From NCBI RefSeq assembly GCF_001042985.1, contig NZ_JYKY01000033.1, positions 1-42,936 on the forward strand: a stretch of DNA of 42,936 nt, written 5' to 3'. Positions 1 to 9,048 of this stretch are shown here, one piece after another; within the stretch, counting starts at the first letter, position 1, and every line of letters starts with the position of its first letter. A program made the translations under genes and the position numbers. A model generated the notes under the pieces. It was given only the letters and a program-made list of their open reading frames with translations. It was not told the origin of the DNA and made no database searches. Origin of the DNA: Pseudomonas lundensis (GTDB lineage Bacteria > Pseudomonadota > Gammaproteobacteria > Pseudomonadales > Pseudomonadaceae).

Positions 1-60
1 TCGGCGGGTTTGCTTGCGCTTGCCGGCGTACTCAAAGTCGGAAAAGCTCATCTGGCTCAT
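1..60 (-). CDS. IS5-family transposase, N-terminal 20 residues only
   Basis: The 60 bases on the minus strand translate, from an ATG at 60-58, to MSQMSFSDFEYAGKRKQTRR. I recognise this as the characteristic N-terminus of an IS5-family (DDE) transposase common in Pseudomonas. The rest of the gene lies left of the window. It sits downstream of copD in the same direction and marks the left limit of the copper block here. Confidence 0.75.
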   Translation of the reverse strand, partial: MSQMSFSDFEYAGKRKQTRR

Positions 61-105
61 GGGCGGCTCGGATCAGGTGTTGCGGGGATTCTCGCATAAC
101 TGAAG
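1..105 (-). mobile_element. 5' end of an IS5-family insertion sequence, running off the left edge
   Basis: The minus strand from about 105 leads into an IS5-type transposase start at position 60, so the element extends leftward out of the window. The exact terminal inverted repeat cannot be fixed with only one end visible. The last dozen codons of copD appear to be read from this IS end, because the CopD protein should finish near its last membrane segment. The boundary near 105 is inferred. Confidence 0.6.
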
Positions 106-1023
106 GCTTGTTCGGAGATTCCCTAACCATGCGACAAGACAAATTATGACGACTGCCATTAAAAACTCGAGTGTCATGCTGCGGCGCAAGGCATTGACTG
201 CGGCAGAGTATTCTCCATTTCGAACTGACCGCTCCAATACCGGACTTAGGTGAAAGCGGTTCAGCGTGGCTAAAACGATCATCCCAGCAAAGAGCAATAT
301 TTTCAAAAACAGCAGCTGGCCATAAGTACTGAGCATCACTTCATCGAGATTTGGACCAATGACAAACAGGTAATTCACTACGCCTGTGATGCTTATGATC
401 ACTACGATTACAGCGCCGGCCGATTCAAAACCAGTCAGCACCCGTGCAAGAATTCGAGCTTCCTGTTCGCCCTTTAGCGATTTCAACCGCAGCAGTAGAG
501 CGAATGCCAATAGAGCACCCAACCAGCCACCGGCGGCTAAAAGATGGAATATATCGGTGATGAAATGCCAGTAGCGTCGGCTGCCTTCATCCATGGCGCC
601 GTGCCCTGTCCATGCCAACGTCGCCAACGCAATCGCTCCGCATACGGTGACGATCCAGAGACTGGGTGTCGGAAATCGCTTATTCAACGCGACGCCAATA
701 ATTGCCATCACCAAGACAGCTATTCGGACCATCCAGGTCAACCCGACGTCGGTCCCCATGAGGACCATTTCAAAAATATGGTGATGTAGCTCCATAAGCT
801 CCGACACACCGCTCATTGCTTTCGCAAGCAACAACATGGCGACAAGGGATAGAGCTACACCTGCAACAGAAGTACCGTAAAGAAGCGACTCAAAATTCAA
901 GGCCGTGCCCGATACTCTTTCCTTTCCCCTGAGGCTGTACAAGCCGAAAATTGCCAATCCGAATAACAACATCAGGTCGAAATAAAGAGCAAAGCGAACC
1001 ACAATATTTATTGAGTCGCTCAT
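73..1023 (-). CDS. copD: CopD, inner-membrane copper resistance protein
   Basis: This 316-residue polytopic membrane protein has about eight hydrophobic segments and belongs to the CopD/PcoD family. The family works with periplasmic CopC and is thought to move copper across the inner membrane. Histidines lie between segments (for example LMELHHHIFEMVL near residue 80 and WTGHGAM near 138). It starts 3 bp after copC ends and is certainly cotranscribed with it. The last residues (about TSLQLCENPRNT) look unlike CopD and are probably encoded by the end of the adjoining IS5-family element, so the natural C-terminus has been replaced. Function is from family knowledge; membrane topology is read from the sequence. 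Confidence 0.9.
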   Translation of the reverse strand: MSDSINIVVRFALYFDLMLLFGLAIFGLYSLRGKERVSGTALNFESLLYGTSVAGVALSLVAMLLLAKAMSGVSELMELHHHIFEMVLMGTDVGLTWMVRIAVLVMAIIGVALNKRFPTPSLWIVTVCGAIALATLAWTGHGAMDEGSRRYWHFITDIFHLLAAGGWLGALLAFALLLRLKSLKGEQEARILARVLTGFESAGAVIVVIISITGVVNYLFVIGPNLDEVMLSTYGQLLFLKILLFAGMIVLATLNRFHLSPVLERSVRNGEYSAAVNALRRSMTLEFLMAVVIICLVAWLGNLRTSLQLCENPRNT

Positions 1024-1026
1024 AAA

Positions 1027-1410
1027 TCATTTCACTTTAAATGAGAAGTTGCCGGTGATCGGGTGAGTGTCCGAGGAAACAGCACGCCATTCGACTTTGT
1101 AGGTACCGGTGGTCAGAGGTGCTGCCGGTGTAATCACCATCGTTTTCGGATCACCGCCACCAGCGACGGCGGCCTTAACACCCATTGGGGAGTTCGGCAT
1201 GCCAGGCATATCGGTCATGATCAGTTTTGCACCGGAAAACTGAGTGGTGAGATTCTCAGAAAAGTGCAGTTCAATTTTCGAAGGGGCCGCCGCATTCGAG
1301 CCTTCTGCCGGAGTAGAAGAAAGGAGCTTTGGATGTGCTTGAGCAACTGCACTCAGAAGCAAACCAGCGGTAAGTGCAACAGCTACGGTCGTAGTTTTAA
1401 GGAATGACAT
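1027..1410 (-). CDS. copC: CopC, periplasmic copper-binding protein
   Basis: The product has 127 residues, typical of CopC/PcoC. A signal peptide ends at AVAQA, leaving a mature N-terminal His (HPKLLSSTPAEG), which is the Cu(II) ligand in this family. The second Cu(II) site residues are visible in SSDTHPITG near the C-terminus. A Met-rich stretch (MTDMPGMPNSPMG) corresponds to the Cu(I) region of classical CopC. It is an immunoglobulin-like periplasmic carrier that delivers copper to CopD. copC is first in the copCD operon, and a CopR-type operator lies about 200 bp upstream. Confidence 0.93.
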   Translation of the reverse strand: MSFLKTTTVAVALTAGLLLSAVAQAHPKLLSSTPAEGSNAAAPSKIELHFSENLTTQFSGAKLIMTDMPGMPNSPMGVKAAVAGGGDPKTMVITPAAPLTTGTYKVEWRAVSSDTHPITGNFSFKVK

Positions 1411-1606
1411 GCAAGACTCCTCACAGCAAGAGCTGTTGATTCGAGGTTTGTTTGGGAATATCTAATTTTTACTTTTCGATTCTTGTTAAAACCACTGATG
1501 ATTAGCTAGTAGCCTCCGTGTTCTAGGTCAGGTTGAACACGAGAAACTCACTAGACCCCAACGTCACAGTGCAAGAACACGATGCCACACGAACGCAAAC
1601 TGTTCG

Positions 1607-1621
1607 ATTACATTTCAGTCA
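1607..1621 (-). promoter_or_regulatory. CopR box upstream of copCD (one mismatch)
   Basis: The minus strand reads TGACTGAAATGTAAT, which differs at one base from TGACA-N5-GTAAT, the operator I know for Pseudomonas CopR. It faces copC, about 200 bp from the start codon. It shares the GAAAT spacer with the boxes at 4487 and 10558. Confidence 0.65.
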
Positions 1622-1779
1622 GCTTGACGCGGTGTTTGGCCTCGAATTGGCGGGCGTAGCGAGACTTAAAGACGAGACCGCGTGCCCCAGATACTAGGGT
1701 TCTCACTCATTCAAAAATAACGAAAGTGGACGCTGGGCGCAGGCTGAGAGATCGCCGTTGATCACAAATGCGCCGTTGA

Positions 1780-3168
1780 TCAGCTGACCTTCAAGTCAAC
1801 ACTAGGAAACTCTAGATGAAAGGCCGTTTTCCCGTCACATGATGTACACCAGATTTTGCCATCATGCGCCTCAACAATTGATCGGGTAATCGACAGCCCT
1901 AGCCCTGCGTTGCTTGGACTCCCTTCTCGCCGCGCTGGGTCCACGCGATAAAAACGATCGAAAAGCTTCTCAAGATGTTCGGGGGCAATGGGTTCTCCGT
2001 GGTTCTCCACGACGACCAATACCGACATCTCCTTCTGGAGGATTTCGACACTGATCGTCTTCCCTTCAGAGGTGTAGCGAAGCGCGTTAGAGAGCAGGTT
2101 AGAAATCGCTCTGTGGAGCATAAGAACATCGCCTCGGACGCTGCCCCTTCCTGAAACCTTGAGTTCAATCCCCCGCTCATCAGCCAAAAGGCGGTAGTAC
2201 TCAAGCAATTTTTCCACGACTTCCACCAGGTCTATTGGTTTGTTCTCGTGTGTGATCAGACCGTTGTCAGATTTCGCCAGAAAAAGCATGTCATCAATCA
2301 TCCGACTCATACGCTTCAAGTCATCAAGATTTGAGTACAGGTTGTCTTCGTAGTCCTCAATATTCCTTTTTCTTGAAAGCACCACTTCGGTGTGGGTCAT
2401 CAAGTTGCTCACGGGGGTCCGTAGCTCGTGGGCAATGTCTGCGGAAAAGTTCGATAACCGGACAAATGCATCGTCGAGCCTGGACAACATTGCGTTAAAC
2501 GACAGCACCATTTGCTGAAGTTCTTTCGGAACGGGTGCTAAGGGGATGCGCTCTTTGAGTGATTTTGCTGACATTGAGGCAGCGACCCGCGTGACCTGGC
2601 GAATGGGCCGCATGCCACTGCTTGCTACCATCCAGCCGAGTGCAGCACTGACCAATGCGCTGATCACCAACCCTATCCAAAACCATCGTTCAAGCGTCTC
2701 GAAAAAGGACATATGCTGAGTAACGTCAAAGATCAAAATGACTGTCAACGGCTTGTTTTGCCCCGTCACAACGGCTTGTGCCGTCACTCCACGGAACATC
2801 TGCCCTTGCTCCCGCCACTCCCAGACGTTGTTGTTTGTGGTTGTGCGGAACTCCTTCGGAATATCTACCGGACCGGGATCAGCAAACAGCAGCTTGCCGT
2901 CACTATCGATTATTAGGGCAGTCAAATCACGGTGAGCCCCCAGCAGCGCCTCCAGCTCAGGCTTAAATTCGCTGAATTGATCGATGCTGTTCAACCCGGA
3001 CAAAATTCTCTGGGTCGAGTGGAGCTTTTCGTTCAATGCCTGCTGATCCAGCATCTTAAAGTGATGCCGGCTGAGGTTATTGAAACTGAGTCCGGCGACC
3101 GTGAGCACGGCCGTTACCGCGAGCATGAACATCAGACTCATGCGGGTCGTCAGGGACATTCGGTTCAT
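1780..3168 (-). CDS. copS: CopS, copper-sensing histidine kinase
   Basis: The 462-residue product fits the CusS/CopS/PcoS heavy-metal sensor kinases. Visible are an N-terminal membrane segment (residues ~10-30), a periplasmic sensor loop, and a second membrane segment (~163-185). These are followed by a HAMP-like linker, the phospho-acceptor motif DIAHELRTPVSNL (His near residue 245) and ATPase boxes (N in LSNLLSNALRYTS, G in NAGLGLSITRSIVEAH). It senses periplasmic Cu and phosphorylates CopR. Its start overlaps the end of copR by 4 bp, so the two are translationally coupled. Confidence 0.93.
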   Translation of the reverse strand: MNRMSLTTRMSLMFMLAVTAVLTVAGLSFNNLSRHHFKMLDQQALNEKLHSTQRILSGLNSIDQFSEFKPELEALLGAHRDLTALIIDSDGKLLFADPGPVDIPKEFRTTTNNNVWEWREQGQMFRGVTAQAVVTGQNKPLTVILIFDVTQHMSFFETLERWFWIGLVISALVSAALGWMVASSGMRPIRQVTRVAASMSAKSLKERIPLAPVPKELQQMVLSFNAMLSRLDDAFVRLSNFSADIAHELRTPVSNLMTHTEVVLSRKRNIEDYEDNLYSNLDDLKRMSRMIDDMLFLAKSDNGLITHENKPIDLVEVVEKLLEYYRLLADERGIELKVSGRGSVRGDVLMLHRAISNLLSNALRYTSEGKTISVEILQKEMSVLVVVENHGEPIAPEHLEKLFDRFYRVDPARREGSPSNAGLGLSITRSIVEAHDGKIWCTSCDGKTAFHLEFPSVDLKVS

Positions 3169-3854
3169 TCCGATTCCGAATCAGGCGCGTCGAGCATGTA
3201 ACCCATTCCCCTTGAGGTATGAATCAACTTGACCTCAAAGTCGTCATCTATCTTGGCCCTCAACCTTCTCACTGCAACCTCGATAACGTTGGTATCGCTG
3301 TCGAAGTTCATATCCCAAACCTGGGAGGCGATAAGTGACTTTGGCAGCACCTCCCCTCGACGTCGTAGCAACAGCTCAAGCAACGCAAACTCTTTGGCCG
3401 TAAGGTCTATGCGCTTACCTCCACGAATGGCCCGACGCTTGAGCAGGTCCACCTCCAGATCAGCCAATTTCATATAGGTTTGCGAGGGAGCGCCGTTACC
3501 CCGACGCAGCAACGTTCTGACACGGGCCAGCAATTCAGAAAATGCGAAGGGTTTGATCAGGTAATCATCTGCCCCGAGTTCAAGTCCTTTCACTCGATCT
3601 TCAACGCGGTCTCGCGCCGTGAGGAAGAGCACGGGAACATCTTTTCCGGATGCACGAACCTTCTGAAGTACTTCCCAGCCATCCAGCCCAGGCATCATGA
3701 CGTCTAGAATCAGCAGGTCATAGGCCTCGCTCAAAGCGTGCTGAAGCGCCACTTTGCCATTGGTAAAGCGATCCACATTGAACCCCGCCTCCGTGAGTCC
3801 TTGCTGCAAATAGATACCTATTTTGGGTTCGTCTTCAGCAACCAGAAGTCTCAT
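3165..3854 (-). CDS. copR: CopR, copper response regulator (OmpR/PhoB type)
   Basis: The 229-residue regulator has a receiver domain (acidic pocket AEDEP, phospho-Asp in LILDVMMPGLDGW, switch Lys in DYLIKPFAF) and a C-terminal winged helix (VIEVAVRRLRAKIDDDFEVKLIHTSRGMGYML). I start it at MRLLVAEDEPKIG rather than the longer upstream frame, because family members begin there. It pairs with copS. A perfect CopR box at 3919-3933 lies 65 bp upstream, which suggests autoregulation and divergent control of the gene at 4060. Confidence 0.94.
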   Translation of the reverse strand: MRLLVAEDEPKIGIYLQQGLTEAGFNVDRFTNGKVALQHALSEAYDLLILDVMMPGLDGWEVLQKVRASGKDVPVLFLTARDRVEDRVKGLELGADDYLIKPFAFSELLARVRTLLRRGNGAPSQTYMKLADLEVDLLKRRAIRGGKRIDLTAKEFALLELLLRRRGEVLPKSLIASQVWDMNFDSDTNVIEVAVRRLRAKIDDDFEVKLIHTSRGMGYMLDAPDSESE

Positions 3855-3918
3855 GAGGGTGGCTCTCGGATAATGATGAAGCGCAGTCTGCAACGAAACA
3901 CGCCAGCCAACCAGCAAC

Positions 3919-3933
3919 TGACAGAAAAGTAAT
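3919..3933 (+). promoter_or_regulatory. CopR box in the copR / PtrA-like divergent promoter
   Basis: TGACAGAAAAGTAAT is an exact match to TGACA-N5-GTAAT. It sits between copR (start 3854, minus) and the PtrA-like gene (start 4060, plus), in the right place to control both. Confidence 0.75.
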
Positions 3934-4059
3934 ATTGGCTTCAGGTAGATGTCAGCGAGCGCTGTCTAGGGTTCAAGCATGAGTACTTCCTGGTGCTCGA
4001 CCGACTCTTCAGCATGAAACGTTTGGGAGCCGGAAAACAATTCCATAAGGAGTTGCCCC

Positions 4060-4413
4060 ATGAATCGCCTGAAAATGCTGTTTTTTGTGAGCTCGATACT
4101 CGTCTCAGCTTCTGTATGGGCTGAAAGTGGCGGAGACCGGGTGATAGAGCGTATGGAAGGCCTGCGCGACAGGGCTGAAGCCGTACTGATTCAAGCTGAA
4201 AAAGCCCCTGAAGGACAGCGTCATGTCCACATGGCCGAGCATATGAAGATGCTCGGCGACATCATGAGCCAACTCCATAAAGATCATCCAGACGCATCAA
4301 TGCCACCTCAGCAGCACCTCGCCTGGATGGAAAAGCACGACAAAATCGTCGATGACGTTTTGAGCCAAATGCAGCGCGAGCACAAATTGATGCTTTCAGA
4401 GTGCCATCAGTAA
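4060..4413 (+). CDS. PtrA-like periplasmic protein with extended C-terminus
   Basis: The product has 117 residues: a signal peptide (cleavage near VWA-ES), then ESGGDRVIERMEGLRDRAE. That motif resembles the start of the mature PtrA-like protein encoded at 10329 (AEGGGDRAFARMEAARNN). The rest is helical, with scattered Met/His (HVHMAEHMKMLGDIMSQLHKDHPDASMP, ending MLSECHQ) suited to binding copper. An AAGGAG ribosome site precedes the ATG. It is probably a copper-induced periplasmic protein of the PtrA family, whose P. aeruginosa member is CopR-regulated. Exact function is not shown by the sequence. Confidence 0.75.
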   Translation: MNRLKMLFFVSSILVSASVWAESGGDRVIERMEGLRDRAEAVLIQAEKAPEGQRHVHMAEHMKMLGDIMSQLHKDHPDASMPPQQHLAWMEKHDKIVDDVLSQMQREHKLMLSECHQ

Positions 4414-4448
4414 TAAGTGCTCGACGCATTTCTTGGTTAGAGCTGATT

Positions 4449-4480
4449 AACACGGCGTCACCTGAACGCCGTGTTTTTTT
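4449..4480 (+). terminator. Rho-independent terminator after the PtrA-like gene
   Basis: A 10-bp stem AACACGGCGT pairs with ACGCCGTGTT around a 7-base loop and is followed by seven T residues. This is a strong intrinsic terminator. It separates the PtrA-like gene from the cupredoxin gene, and the next CopR box starts 6 bp later. Confidence 0.9.
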
Positions 4481-4486
4481 GAAAAC

Positions 4487-4501
4487 TGACAGAAATGTAG
4501 T
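4487..4501 (+). promoter_or_regulatory. CopR box upstream of the cupredoxin gene (one mismatch)
   Basis: TGACAGAAATGTAGT differs by one base from TGACA-N5-GTAAT. It lies 73 bp before the cupredoxin ATG, just after a terminator, so it marks a new promoter. Confidence 0.65.
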
Positions 4502-4574
4502 GTTCAGGTCAGTTAACTGGCAGCTCCGTGTCTTTAGCATAGCCAGTGCTCCCACTCTTACTCTCGAGGTCACT

Positions 4575-5111
4575 ATGAAAGCTAATCTCGTTTCCCCTGT
4601 CATCGCAGTAATCACTCTACTCTTCGGTGCTACGGCTATGGCCAGCGCAGGGCATGGAAAAGAGGACATCGGCCAGCCCGGAGTCGCCTCTGAGGTTACC
4701 CGTACGGTGGACGTCGAGATGGGCGATGTTTTCTTCAAACCTGAAAGCATCGACGTAAAGCCTGGTGAAACTATTCGATTTGTACTTCGCAATGAGGGTT
4801 CGCTGCTGCACGAGTTCAACATCGGCAAAGCCGCTGCTCATGCAGCACACCAAAAAGAAATGGCAAGCATGTTCCAGAACGGGACGCTTAACCCCACCGG
4901 TACCGGGAAAACGATGAGCGGTATGAGCCACAGCATGGGTGGAATGAAGATGGTCGGAATGGAGCACAACGACCCGAACAGCGTCCTGATTGAGCCTGGC
5001 GCAACCCAAGAGCTGATCTGGACCTTCAACAACAGCACAGGCCTTCAGTTTGCCTGCAACGTGCCGGGGCATTATCAGTCAGGGATGGTTGGTCCGTTTG
5101 ACCTGAAGTAA
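4575..5111 (+). CDS. Periplasmic CopI-like cupredoxin
   Basis: The 178-residue protein has a signal peptide (cleaved near ATAMASA) and a plastocyanin/azurin-like fold. Type-1 copper ligands are visible: His in GSLLHEFNIG, then Cys, His and Met in FACNVPGHYQSGM. A Met/His insertion (MSGMSHSMGGMKMVGMEH) lies between the ligand strands, as in CopI-type copper tolerance cupredoxins. I chose the ATG at 4575 because the signal peptide begins there; the open frame continues upstream through the CopR box and is unlikely to be coding. It probably binds or oxidises Cu(I) in the periplasm. Confidence 0.85.
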   Translation: MKANLVSPVIAVITLLFGATAMASAGHGKEDIGQPGVASEVTRTVDVEMGDVFFKPESIDVKPGETIRFVLRNEGSLLHEFNIGKAAAHAAHQKEMASMFQNGTLNPTGTGKTMSGMSHSMGGMKMVGMEHNDPNSVLIEPGATQELIWTFNNSTGLQFACNVPGHYQSGMVGPFDLK

Positions 5112-5204
5112 GCCGGAACTGGCTGCTAACACCGCTTCGACGCACGAGTTAGCTACGCTCTGTCGCAGAGATCACAGCAACGCTCGCACAGTGGGGTTTA
5201 GATC

Positions 5205-5456
5205 ATGAATAACCATCAGCATCCGGATGGAAACACCACCGCACCATTTTGGAGGCGCAAAACAGGCGTTTTACTAATCATGCTCATTGCGATTGGTGCC
5301 TTCTACGTGTTGCGGGAGCATTTCAGCCACGTTTATCCATTTTGGCCTTATCTGATTCTGTTGATCTGTCCATTGATGCATTTTTTTGGACATGGACATG
5401 GCGGACATAGCCATGGCGATCAGGCAGCAACCCACAAGGACGAAAAAGGGAAATAG
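5205..5456 (+). CDS. DUF2933 small membrane protein, copy 1
   Basis: The 83-residue protein has two hydrophobic segments (GVLLIMLIAIGAFYVL and FWPYLILLICPLMHFF) and a His-rich tail (GHGHGGHSHGDQ). This is the layout of DUF2933 proteins. It lies 2 bp before the P-type ATPase and is surely cotranscribed with it. A second copy at 23220 precedes the truncated ATPase, so the pairing is conserved within this island. The role is unknown; the His tail suggests metal binding beside the pump. Confidence 0.85.
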   Translation: MNNHQHPDGNTTAPFWRRKTGVLLIMLIAIGAFYVLREHFSHVYPFWPYLILLICPLMHFFGHGHGGHSHGDQAATHKDEKGK

Positions 5457-5458
5457 CC

Positions 5459-7816
5459 ATGCCTACCATATCGAGCCACCACGACCACAGTCACGCCCAT
5501 GCTGCTCCGCTCAATGACGATGATCTACGTGACCCGGTGTGCGGAATGGCAGTCACTTCATCAAGTAAATTTGGTGAGTCTTATCAGGGACAGACATATC
5601 AATTTTGTAGCCTGAAATGCCAGGAGAAGTTTCGAGCTGATCCTGAACGCTTCAGCGGTAATGTTTCGAGCGCCGAATCCCGCGTCACCACTCCAGAGTC
5701 TGCGGTACAAACAGGCACTGAGTTTACCTGTCCGATGCACCCGGAAATACGCCAGCCCAGACCCGGCAACTGCCCTAAATGTGGCATGACATTAGAGCCG
5801 GTCATGCCCGCGCTCGATGAAGAAGAAAATCCTGAACTCCGGGATTTCGCCCGCCGCTTTTGGTGGTCGCTGCCATTAACCGTGATAGTGACCGTGCTCG
5901 CTATGGCGGGACACTCGTTACAACTCCTCCATGGCTCGATCCAAAACTGGATCGAGTTCGCTCTGGCGACACCGGTGACTTTATGGGCAGGTTGGCCCTT
6001 TTTTGTAAGGGGCATAGCCTCTATTAGAAATCGCAGTCCAAACATGTGGACTTTGATTGGTTTGGGTACCGCCGCAGCTTACCTTTACAGCGTCATGGCA
6101 ACGCTCTTACCCCAAAGCTTTCCCGCCACCTTCATGCAAGATGGACGTATCGGCGTCTACTTCGAAGCCGCCGCGGTCATCATCTCGCTCACCTTGCTTG
6201 GGCAGATTCTTGAGCTCAAAGCCCGATCGCAAACTTCCGCCGCCATTAAGTCCCTACTCGGCCTGTCGCCCAAAACCGCACGCCGGATCAATGCCGATGG
6301 CCAGGAGGAAGACATTCCTCTCACCCATGTTCACCTAGGAGACCACTTGCGGGTCAGACCAGGTGAAAAGGTACCCGTTGATGGTTCAGTAATAGAGGGT
6401 GAAAGTGCGGTGGATGAGTCCATGCTCACTGGCGAGCCAGTTCCGCTAATGAAGAGAGCTGGAGATAGCCTGATCGGCGCCACGCTGAATACACATGGGA
6501 GCTTGGTAATGGAGGCGCAGAAGGTCGGCGCCGAGACTATGCTGTCACAGATCGTACAGATGGTCGCTCGGGCTCAGCGCTCCAAAGCACCAATGCAACG
6601 AATGGCCGACTCGATTGCCGGCTACTTTGTGATGGGTGTTATCGCGATTGCGATACTGACATTTGTCGGTTGGGGGCTTTTTGGCCCTGAGCCCAGTTGG
6701 GTGTTTGGTCTGATCAACGCTGTCGCCGTGCTGATCATCGCTTGTCCCTGTGCGTTGGGTCTTGCTACGCCCATGTCGATCATGGTTTCGACAGGCAAAG
6801 CAGCCAGCATGGGCGTGCTGTTCAGGGATGCCAGTGCCATCGAAAACCTTTGCAAGATCGACACGCTGATTGTCGATAAGACAGGCACCCTGACAGAGGG
6901 ACGGCCAGTGTTTCACAGTGTGGAGGCCACACCCAGTTTCAATCCCCACGATGTTCTTCAGCTGGCTGCCAGCCTTGATCAGGGCAGCGAACATCCCTTG
7001 GCTCATGCAATCGTCGATCACGCCCGAACCGAGAACATTAAGCTCATCAAACCAGAATCCTTTGAGTCTGGTTCAGGTATCGGGGTCAGTGGCATTGTTG
7101 ATGGCAAGAAGATCCAGCTGGGGAACACCGCGTTAATGGAAGCCGCAGGCGTGAGGACCAAGCCCTTACAAGAGCGTGCAGAGCTTTTGCGTCTTGATGG
7201 CATCAGCATCATCTACCTCGCAGTCGACGGGGTATTGGCAGGGTTGTTGGCAGTATCAGATCCAATTAAGCCGACCTCCAAAGAAGCAGTCACCAAGCTC
7301 AAGGCTGACGACATCAAAATCATCATGGCTACTGGCGACGGGCTCACCACCGCTCGGGCTGTCGCCAGGGAGATGGGGATTGAAGAAGTCCACGGTGAAG
7401 TGAAACCTCAGGATAAGGAGCGTCTGGTCGCAGACCTCCAGCAATACGGCCGGAAGGTCGCTATGGCTGGTGACGGTATCAACGATGCTCCGGCCCTGGC
7501 GCGAGCAGATGTGGGCATTGCCATGGGGACAGGGACTGACGTTGCGATGAATAGCGCGCAACTCACGCTGGTAAAAGGCGACCTGATGGGGATTTTACGA
7601 GCAAGGGCTCTTTCGGTCGCAACAGTAAAAAACATGCGGCAAAACTTAGGTTTCGCCTTTCTTTACAACTCGATGGGTATCCCTCTAGCCGCAGGCCTGC
7701 TCTATCCACTGACTGGGCATCTCCTGTCGCCGATGATCGCTGCCATAGCCATGAGCGTCAGTTCTGCATCTGTAGTTTTCAATGCATTGAGACTGAGGAA
7801 TACCCGAATTGACTGA
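5459..7816 (+). CDS. Cu+-exporting P1B-type ATPase with YHS and heavy-metal-binding domains
   Basis: The product has 785 residues. The N-terminus is His-rich, followed by a YHS domain (DPVCGMAV to LKCQEKF, ~25-60) and a heavy-metal-binding motif (CPMHPEIRQPRPGNCPKCGM, ~90-112) in place of classical CXXC HMA domains. Eight membrane segments follow. Pump signatures are CPCALGLATP (Cys at 429/431), TGEPVP, DKTGTLTEG (phospho-Asp 473), SEHPLAHA and GDGINDAPALA (671 on). The CPC motif and the C-terminal MxxSS (MSVSSASVV) indicate a Cu(I)/Ag(I) exporter that drives metal from cytoplasm to periplasm. Confidence 0.93.
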   Translation: MPTISSHHDHSHAHAAPLNDDDLRDPVCGMAVTSSSKFGESYQGQTYQFCSLKCQEKFRADPERFSGNVSSAESRVTTPESAVQTGTEFTCPMHPEIRQPRPGNCPKCGMTLEPVMPALDEEENPELRDFARRFWWSLPLTVIVTVLAMAGHSLQLLHGSIQNWIEFALATPVTLWAGWPFFVRGIASIRNRSPNMWTLIGLGTAAAYLYSVMATLLPQSFPATFMQDGRIGVYFEAAAVIISLTLLGQILELKARSQTSAAIKSLLGLSPKTARRINADGQEEDIPLTHVHLGDHLRVRPGEKVPVDGSVIEGESAVDESMLTGEPVPLMKRAGDSLIGATLNTHGSLVMEAQKVGAETMLSQIVQMVARAQRSKAPMQRMADSIAGYFVMGVIAIAILTFVGWGLFGPEPSWVFGLINAVAVLIIACPCALGLATPMSIMVSTGKAASMGVLFRDASAIENLCKIDTLIVDKTGTLTEGRPVFHSVEATPSFNPHDVLQLAASLDQGSEHPLAHAIVDHARTENIKLIKPESFESGSGIGVSGIVDGKKIQLGNTALMEAAGVRTKPLQERAELLRLDGISIIYLAVDGVLAGLLAVSDPIKPTSKEAVTKLKADDIKIIMATGDGLTTARAVAREMGIEEVHGEVKPQDKERLVADLQQYGRKVAMAGDGINDAPALARADVGIAMGTGTDVAMNSAQLTLVKGDLMGILRARALSVATVKNMRQNLGFAFLYNSMGIPLAAGLLYPLTGHLLSPMIAAIAMSVSSASVVFNALRLRNTRID

Positions 7817-7831
7817 GCTTCAATTGCGAAA

Positions 7832-7902
7832 TTGCAGCGCACTTGCCATGCGTTTGCATACGACCTGACCAGTCATTTGCATTTGACTGACCACCGATTG
7901 CA
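7832..7902 (+). repeat. Left repeat array: four TTGCA units
   Basis: TTGCA occurs at 7832, 7854, 7877 and 7898, at intervals of 22, 23 and 21 bp. The second and third units are followed by near-identical blocks (GACCTGACCA and GACTGACCA). The array is the inverted counterpart of 9049-9121 and probably holds transposase-binding sites. Confidence 0.7.
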
Positions 7903-8101
7903 GAGGATTTGACCAACCAGACATCAAAGCTGAGGGACTCATAACGGCCAGTTCCGGTCGTTCGCCAGTCCCGTCGAGCAGTCATTCCAACGGCTGATCC
8001 GCTCCGAAACTTGCCCGGTAGAGACAATGCCGTTTCGCTGACCTTAGCTGGGGCGAAAACATTCCGGAAGTAATGCGACCAACCTCACTTGTCTGTCGCC
8101 A

Positions 8102-8761
8102 TTACATCTGTCTGCCATTGCGGGCAGCGATCGCAACGGTGGTCGGCGAATCAGCAAGTGAAACGAATTGTCGTGTCGCCCCATCAAGCGCATCGATGCA
8201 ACCCGCCTCGATGTCGTAGACCCAGCCGTGCAGATTCATACGCCCCTGCTCGAGCGCGAGTGCCACCGATGGGTGCGTACGCAGATTCGCCAGTTGCGCG
8301 ATCACGTTTTCGCGCACGAGGCCGTCGAGCTTCGCGCGAGGCGTGTCGAACTCATGCGCCCCGTTAATCGCTTTCGCGGCGTCCGAGTGACGTAGCCAGT
8401 TAGCGACCGCCGGAAGATGGTCCAGACACGTGCAGCGTGAAATCGCGCCCATCGCTCCGCAGTCCGAGTGGCCGCAGATCACGATGTCCTGTACGCCCAG
8501 CACTGCGACCGCATATTCGACGGTAGCCGAGACGCCGCCCGGTTCGGGACCATACGACGGCACAATGTTACCGGCGTTGCGAATTACGAACAGCTCGCCC
8601 GGTTCGCGCTGTGTAAGGAGTTCAGGTACAACACGACTGTCCGAGCAGGTGACGAACAACACCTTCGGATTTTGTGTCGTCGCGAGCTGCCTAAAAAGCT
8701 CGACGCGTTGCGGATAAACCTCGCGCTGAAAGCGCAGAAAGCCGTCAATAATGTCACGCAT
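8102..8761 (-). CDS. Beta-class carbonic anhydrase
   Basis: The 219-residue enzyme interconverts CO2 and bicarbonate. Zinc-site motifs of the beta class are clear: CSDSR (Cys-Asp dyad), then HSDCGAM (His and Cys). The NAGNIVP signature lies between them. I start it at MRDIIDGFLRF, preceded by GGAGGA on the minus strand. The gene is visibly richer in G and C than its neighbours, opposes the copper genes, and is alone between inverted repeat arrays, so it was probably brought in as cargo. Its benefit in a copper island is unclear; bicarbonate supply or pH control are guesses. Confidence 0.9.
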   Translation of the reverse strand: MRDIIDGFLRFQREVYPQRVELFRQLATTQNPKVLFVTCSDSRVVPELLTQREPGELFVIRNAGNIVPSYGPEPGGVSATVEYAVAVLGVQDIVICGHSDCGAMGAISRCTCLDHLPAVANWLRHSDAAKAINGAHEFDTPRAKLDGLVRENVIAQLANLRTHPSVALALEQGRMNLHGWVYDIEAGCIDALDGATRQFVSLADSPTTVAIAARNGRQM

Positions 8762-9048
8762 GGAGTCCTCCAAACCTGCCGGATGCCGGATGCTGGCACG
8801 AGCCCTCGATATGCCATCGCGCCGCTGTGGTCGTCATTATCGCAGACCTCCCGCGCCTTGGCTGTACTCGATCAACGATGGACTTCGAGCCGCGACCAGC
8901 GCGGCGGATGTCCGATGCACCCCGGCAGCCACCATTTATCTATCGCTGGCCTGCAAGGCGAGTGAATTGCCCCGTTTTTTATAGACATCCCATTGCTTCT
9001 GGCCGTTCTCTGCCGGCCATGGCCAAGAAGCGTACTGGTCGAATACGA

